Assembly (NCBI GenBank): GCA_019751575.1
Contig: JAIENF010000770.1
Span: forward strand, 1 to 8,449
Source: Burkholderiales bacterium
GTDB lineage: Bacteria > Pseudomonadota > Gammaproteobacteria > Burkholderiales > CAIKXV01
Direction: 5' to 3'
DNA length: 8,449 nucleotides
This document shows positions 5,277 through 8,449 of the stretch, one piece after another. How positions within the stretch are numbered: position 1 is the first letter of the stretch; each line of letters begins with the position of its first letter. The position numbers were made by a program, and so were the translations under genes. The notes under the pieces are model-generated. The model worked only from the letters and a program-made list of their open reading frames with translations, had not been told where the DNA came from and did not search any database.

Positions 5277-6805
5277 CGCCGGCACAGGACGTGGCCGCGA
5301 TCCTCGCGCGGCTGGGGGTGGAGGCTTCGGTGTCGGCGTCGGCTGCTTCCGCGCACCCCGGATCCCTCGTTTCGCACTCGCCGATCGATGGCGCGCCCAT
5401 CGGCAGCGTGATGCCTGCCGGCACCGCCGGCGTTGCGCAGGCCGTTGCGCAGGCCTCGACGGCTGCCGCCGCCTGGCGCAGCGTGCCGCCACCGCTGCGC
5501 GGCGAACTCGTGCGCCGCTTCGGCATGAAGCTGCGCGCGGCGAAGGACGACCTCGGCCGGCTGGTCACGCTGGAGAACGGCAAGATCCTGCAGGAAGGCC
5601 TGGGCGAAGTTCAGGAGATGATCGACATCTGCGACTTCGCGGTCGGGCTGTCGCGGCAACTGCACGGACTGACCATCGCCTCCGAGCGGCCCGGCCACCG
5701 GATGATGGAGACCTGGCATCCGCTGGGTGTCGTCGGGGTGATCTCGGCGTTCAACTTCCCGGTCGCGGTGTGGGCGTGGAACGCCGCGCTCGCCTGGGTG
5801 TGCGGCAACGCGGTGGTATGGAAGCCGTCGGAGAAGACGCCGCTCACCGCGATCGCCTGCCAGCGGCTGTTCGAAGCCGCCTGCGAAGGCTTCGACGCGG
5901 CACCGCCGGCGCTGTCGACCGTGCTGCACGGCGATGCCTCGGTCGGACAGGCGCTGGCCGCCGATCCGCGGGTCGCGCTGGTGTCCGCCACCGGCAGCAC
6001 GCGCATGGGCCGCGCGGTGGCGCCGGTGGTCGCCGCCCGCTTCGGCCGTGTGCTGCTGGAACTGGGCGGCAACAACGCGATGGTCGTCGCACCGTCGGCC
6101 GACCTCGACCTCGCGTTGCGCGCGATCGTGTTTTCCGCGGTCGGCACTGCAGGGCAGCGTTGCACCACGCTGCGGCGGTTGATCGTGCATGAATCGATCG
6201 CCGATCGGCTGCTGCCGCGATTGCGTGCGCTGTGGCCGACGCTGGCGGTCGGCGACCCGCGCGAACCCGGTACGCTGGTCGGGCCGCTGATCGATGCGTC
6301 GGCCGGCGAGGCGATGCAGCGCGCGCTCGACGCGGCCGCGGCCGAAGGCGGTACCCTGCTCGGCGGCGAGCCGCGCCTGCGCGACACGCATCCGCAGGCC
6401 TGCTACCGCGCGCCTGCGCTGGTAGAGATGGCGGCGCAGACCGCTATCGTGCAGCAGGAGACCTTTGCGCCGATCCTGTACGTGCTGCGCTACCGCACGC
6501 TGGACGAGGCGATCGCGCTGAACAACGCCGTGGCCCAGGGCCTGGCCTCGAGCATCTTCACCACCGACCTGCGCGAAGCCGAACGCTTCCTGTCAGCCGC
6601 GGGCAGCGACTGCGGCATCGCCAACGTGAACATCGGCCCGTCGGGCGCGGAGATCGGCGTTGCGTTCGGCGGCGAGAAGGAAACGGGCGGCGGGCGCGAA
6701 TCCGGCAGCGATGCTTGGAAGGCCTACATGCGTCGCGCGACGAACACGATCAACTACTCGGACGAACTGCCGCTGGCGCAGGGGATACGGTTCGACGTGG
6801 GTTGA
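5273..6805 (+). CDS. amaB: ALDH7-family L-piperideine-6-carboxylate / 2-aminoadipate-semialdehyde dehydrogenase (510 aa)
   Basis: Oxidises 2-aminoadipate 6-semialdehyde, which is in equilibrium with the cyclic imine Delta1-piperideine-6-carboxylate, to 2-aminoadipate with NAD(P)+. This is a step in lysine/pipecolate breakdown, in the cytosol. Resemblance to Pseudomonas AmaB and human ALDH7A1 is strong. The subgroup signature GEVQEMIDICDFAVGLSRQL (111-130) is present. Cofactor and catalytic residues are SAFNFP with Asn161, WKPSEKTP with Lys184, GSTRMG (241-246), LELGGNN with Glu263, GQRCTT with nucleophile Cys297 preceded by Arg296, and ETFAP (396-400). The C-terminal GGEKETGGGRESGSDAWKAY (467-486) is also typical. 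Length fits the family. An Ala/Ser-rich stretch (18-27) lies near the N-terminus. The ATG at 5273 is chosen for the preceding GGGGTGG and the family-like N-terminus. It follows gntR by 55 nt and converges with a Rid gene 13 nt after its stop. Another semialdehyde as substrate is possible. Confidence 0.93.
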   Translation: MTPAQDVAAILARLGVEASVSASAASAHPGSLVSHSPIDGAPIGSVMPAGTAGVAQAVAQASTAAAAWRSVPPPLRGELVRRFGMKLRAAKDDLGRLVTLENGKILQEGLGEVQEMIDICDFAVGLSRQLHGLTIASERPGHRMMETWHPLGVVGVISAFNFPVAVWAWNAALAWVCGNAVVWKPSEKTPLTAIACQRLFEAACEGFDAAPPALSTVLHGDASVGQALAADPRVALVSATGSTRMGRAVAPVVAARFGRVLLELGGNNAMVVAPSADLDLALRAIVFSAVGTAGQRCTTLRRLIVHESIADRLLPRLRALWPTLAVGDPREPGTLVGPLIDASAGEAMQRALDAAAAEGGTLLGGEPRLRDTHPQACYRAPALVEMAAQTAIVQQETFAPILYVLRYRTLDEAIALNNAVAQGLASSIFTTDLREAERFLSAAGSDCGIANVNIGPSGAEIGVAFGGEKETGGGRESGSDAWKAYMRRATNTINYSDELPLAQGIRFDVG

Positions 6806-6818
6806 TCGCTCGACGTCC

Positions 6819-7316
6819 TCAGGCGGGATGCAGTTCGAACTCTCCATTGATCTCCACCGCGATCCCGCGCGGCAGAGACACGTGCCCGACCGCCGACCGT
6901 GCATGGCAGCCCGCGTCCGGCCCGAACAGTTCGAAGAACAGGTCCGATGCGCCGTCGATCACCTGCGGAGGCTGGTGGAAGTCCGGCGTGCAGTTGACCA
7001 TGCCGAACAGGCGCAGCACGCGCTTCACGTGGTCGAGCGAGCCGCAGTGCGCCTTGATCGTCGCCAGCATGGTAAGCGCCACCGCGCGGGCGGTCGCATA
7101 ACCTTCGTCGACGGTGATGTCGACGCCGAACTTGCCGGCCTGCCGCACGCCGGGCAGCTTCGGCAGGTCGAGGCCGTGGCCGGACAGGTACAGGATGCTG
7201 CCGGCCCGGGTGCAGCCGGTGCGGTTGTTCTTCGGGAACGTGAACGGTGGTGGCAGGGTGTAGCCCATCGCGGCGAGGCGGGCCTCGATGCTGTCGGTGC
7301 CAGGTGCAGGGGTCAT
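6819..7316 (-). CDS. Rid-family protein of the PF14588 (YjgF/chorismate-mutase-like) type (165 aa)
   Basis: A probable trimeric cytosolic protein of the YjgF/YER057c/UK114 superfamily. It begins with a SIEARLAAMGYTLPPPFTFPKN leader typical of this longer subgroup, followed by ILYLSGHGLDLP (41-52), GKFGVDITVDEGYATARAVALTMLATIKAH, LDHVKRVLRLFGMVNC (94-109), NG-equivalent IDGASDLFFELFG (120-132) and CHARSAVGHVSLPRGIAVEIN (137-157). Archetypal RidA hydrolyses enamine/imine intermediates with an Arg in its 'VARLP' motif (E. coli Arg105). The aligned residue here is Ser147 (HVSLP), so RidA-type deaminase activity should not be assumed. The older label 'endoribonuclease L-PSP' is not supported by anything visible. 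ATG 7314-7316 has GAGGA 8 nt upstream. The gene is convergent with amaB and divergent from the tandem Rid gene, so the two Rid genes probably share a 97-nt control region. Confidence 0.92.
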   Translation of the reverse strand: MTPAPGTDSIEARLAAMGYTLPPPFTFPKNNRTGCTRAGSILYLSGHGLDLPKLPGVRQAGKFGVDITVDEGYATARAVALTMLATIKAHCGSLDHVKRVLRLFGMVNCTPDFHQPPQVIDGASDLFFELFGPDAGCHARSAVGHVSLPRGIAVEINGEFELHPA

Positions 7317-7380
7317 GTCGCGTGTCCTCGCTTCGTTGCGTGGCTTGTCGTCGCGTGCAGTCGATTCCGCCGACGACCGC

Positions 7381-7386
7381 TACAAT
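7381..7386 (+). promoter_or_regulatory. Possible -10 box (TACAAT) for the tandem Rid gene
   Basis: TACAAT matches the sigma-70 consensus TATAAT at five of six positions. It sits 27 nt before the ATG at 7414 in a locally AT-richer patch of the 97-nt divergent spacer. No good -35 box is seen at 16-18 nt (about CAGTCG), so it would be weak or activator-dependent. CGATT (7362-7366) and AATCG (7384-7388) form an inverted repeat across it. Confidence 0.33.
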
Positions 7387-7413
7387 CGTACATCGATCAA
7401 CAACGGACCCTCC

Positions 7414-8449
7414 ATGGCTACCCGAAAGACCCCTTCAAGCCTGCAGCAGGGCGCGGTCACCGCGCTGCTGCCGGTCGAGATCCAGCCCGGCAACGTGCGC
7501 TATGCCCCCGGCATCCGCGCCGGCCGCTGGGTGTTCGCCACCGGCCACAAGGGCACGGCCGATTTCGTCAACGGCATGGCGCCCGACGTGGTCGATGCCG
7601 AGGCGCCCCGCCATTCCGTGCCGAAGTACAAGAAGGAGGCGCGCCAGGTGTTCGCCAACTTCGCGAAGGTGCTGAAGGCTGGCGGCAGCGACCGCGCGCA
7701 TGTGGTGCGCGTGGACCAGTACTACACCGGCGGCCATGTGGTCGATGCGTACCACGAGGTGCGGCGCGAGTTCTTCCGCGGCCATGTGCCGCCGAGCACG
7801 TCCAACCTGCACCAGAAGTTCCTGCTCGACGGGCAGGACATGGAAGTGCAACTCATGGCGGTGGGCACCGACAGCGGCTTCACGCCGACCCAGCATCGCC
7901 CCGCCAACCTGCCGGTGCATGCGACCTCGGGCTACAGCCCGGTGCTCACCTGCGGCGACCATGTGTTCATCGCCGGCCAGACCTCGGAGGCGCTGAAGAC
8001 CGAAGAGGGGCCGCTCGATCCGGCGGCACGCATGCCCGCAGGGCATCTGTGGAAGGGCACGCCGATCAAGCTCGAGGCGGGCTTCGCCATCGAGCGCAAG
8101 CTGAAGCCGGCGCTGGCAGTGGTCGGCAACACGCTGGCCGACGTGGTGAAGGCGCAGGTCTACCTGCGCGACATGGACGACGTACCGGCCTTCAACGAGG
8201 TGTGGGCCGAGCAGTTCGGCGGCGACATCCCGGCGACCACGATCATCACGACGTCCAACCCGGGCTTCATCTGCGAGACCGGGCGCATCGAGATCAACAC
8301 GATCAGCCTGAAGAACGGCGGGCGCACGAAGAAGAAGGTGATCGATGCTGGCGTGCCGACTGCGTTCGCCGGTCATCCGCAGGCGGTGCGTGCCGGCGAC
8401 CTGCTGTTCCTGTCCGGGCTGATGGCGGTGGATGCGCGCGGTGCGCTGG
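7414..8449 (+). CDS. Tandem multi-domain Rid (YjgF/YER057c/UK114) protein, 5' part (345+ aa, runs off the window)
   Basis: An open frame from ATG 7414 continues without a stop to the window end. It carries repeated Rid domains. Domain 1 (about 20-151) contains VRYAPGIRAGRWVFATGHKG, SDRAHVVRVDQYYTGGHVVDAYHEVRREFF and VPPSTSNLHQKFLLDG followed by MEVQLMAVG. Domain 2 (about 170-300) contains VLTCGDHVFIAGQTSE, LKPALAVVGNTLADVVKAQVYLRD, FNEVWAEQFGGDIPATTI and GRIEINTISL. A third begins near 310 (GHPQAVRAGDLLFLSGLMAV) and is cut by the window edge. The usual Rid protein is a single domain of about 130 aa forming trimers with active sites at subunit interfaces, so a fused chain could make a pseudo-trimer in one polypeptide. 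At the position of the RidA catalytic Arg105 both full domains have Phe (F136, F285). A weak ACGGA lies 6 nt before the ATG. It is divergent from the other Rid gene. Confidence 0.88.
   Translation, partial: MATRKTPSSLQQGAVTALLPVEIQPGNVRYAPGIRAGRWVFATGHKGTADFVNGMAPDVVDAEAPRHSVPKYKKEARQVFANFAKVLKAGGSDRAHVVRVDQYYTGGHVVDAYHEVRREFFRGHVPPSTSNLHQKFLLDGQDMEVQLMAVGTDSGFTPTQHRPANLPVHATSGYSPVLTCGDHVFIAGQTSEALKTEEGPLDPAARMPAGHLWKGTPIKLEAGFAIERKLKPALAVVGNTLADVVKAQVYLRDMDDVPAFNEVWAEQFGGDIPATTIITTSNPGFICETGRIEINTISLKNGGRTKKKVIDAGVPTAFAGHPQAVRAGDLLFLSGLMAVDARGAL

Noticed and set aside
5036..6391. 451-codon minus-strand frame antisense to amaB and the end of gntR
   Set aside because: It crosses two well-supported genes, has Arg/His-rich low-complexity sequence and no recognisable domain.
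6806..6818. Terminator between the converging amaB and Rid genes
   Set aside because: The 13-nt gap has no stem-loop with a T-tract, so nothing can be supported there.
7435..8376. 313-codon minus-strand frame antisense to the tandem Rid gene
   Set aside because: The opposite frame from 7414 reads as clear Rid domains without a stop; the antisense product is His/Arg-rich with no motif.

Overview
The window is G+C-rich (about two-thirds G+C by eye), densely packed, and codes with strongly GC-biased third positions. Protein resemblances and gene style suggest a betaproteobacterium, probably Burkholderiales-like. That placement is an inference: there is no rRNA or other taxonomic marker here. 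I see no tRNA, rRNA, CRISPR array, insertion sequence or phage gene.

Layout from left to right. (1) At 1-754, on the plus strand, are the last 48 codons of a pirin-family protein and a small DoxX-type membrane protein. Two inverted repeats lie between them. (2) At 765-4367, on the minus strand, is a tightly packed four-gene operon. Read 5'->3' it holds a YdhR-like dimeric alpha/beta-barrel protein, then a complete TRAP transporter: a Tat-exported binding protein (DctP, of the TakP / 2-oxoacid-binding type), a small permease (DctQ) and a large permease (DctM, with an extra hydrophobic insertion). (3) At 4368-4539 is a divergent control region. It has two copies of a TTTYGTATAT motif, one on each strand, one of which forms a perfect 5-5-5 palindrome. 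(4) At 4540-6805, on the plus strand, are a GntR/FCD regulator and an ALDH7-family dehydrogenase. The latter closely resembles AmaB, the Delta1-piperideine-6-carboxylate / 2-aminoadipate-semialdehyde dehydrogenase of lysine catabolism. A 10-codon ORF sits just before amaB, with its stop overlapping the amaB start. (5) At 6819-8449 are two divergent Rid (YjgF/YER057c/UK114) genes. One is a stand-alone protein of the PF14588 type on the minus strand. The other is a tandem multi-domain Rid protein on the plus strand that runs off the window, with two complete Rid domains and the start of a third.

How it may fit together (inference): a GntR regulator controls, in both directions, an organic-acid/keto-acid TRAP uptake system and a dehydrogenase whose substrate is in equilibrium with a cyclic imine. 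Rid-family proteins, whose best-known members act on enamines and imines, flank that dehydrogenase. The locus therefore reads as a catabolic cassette for a lysine/pipecolate-related or similar keto/imino acid. All Rid domains readable here lack the Arg that archetypal RidA uses for imine deamination, so their activity is open. The most interesting items are the tandem Rid protein, the paired operator-like motifs, and a CxxCH haem-type motif in the exported binding protein.
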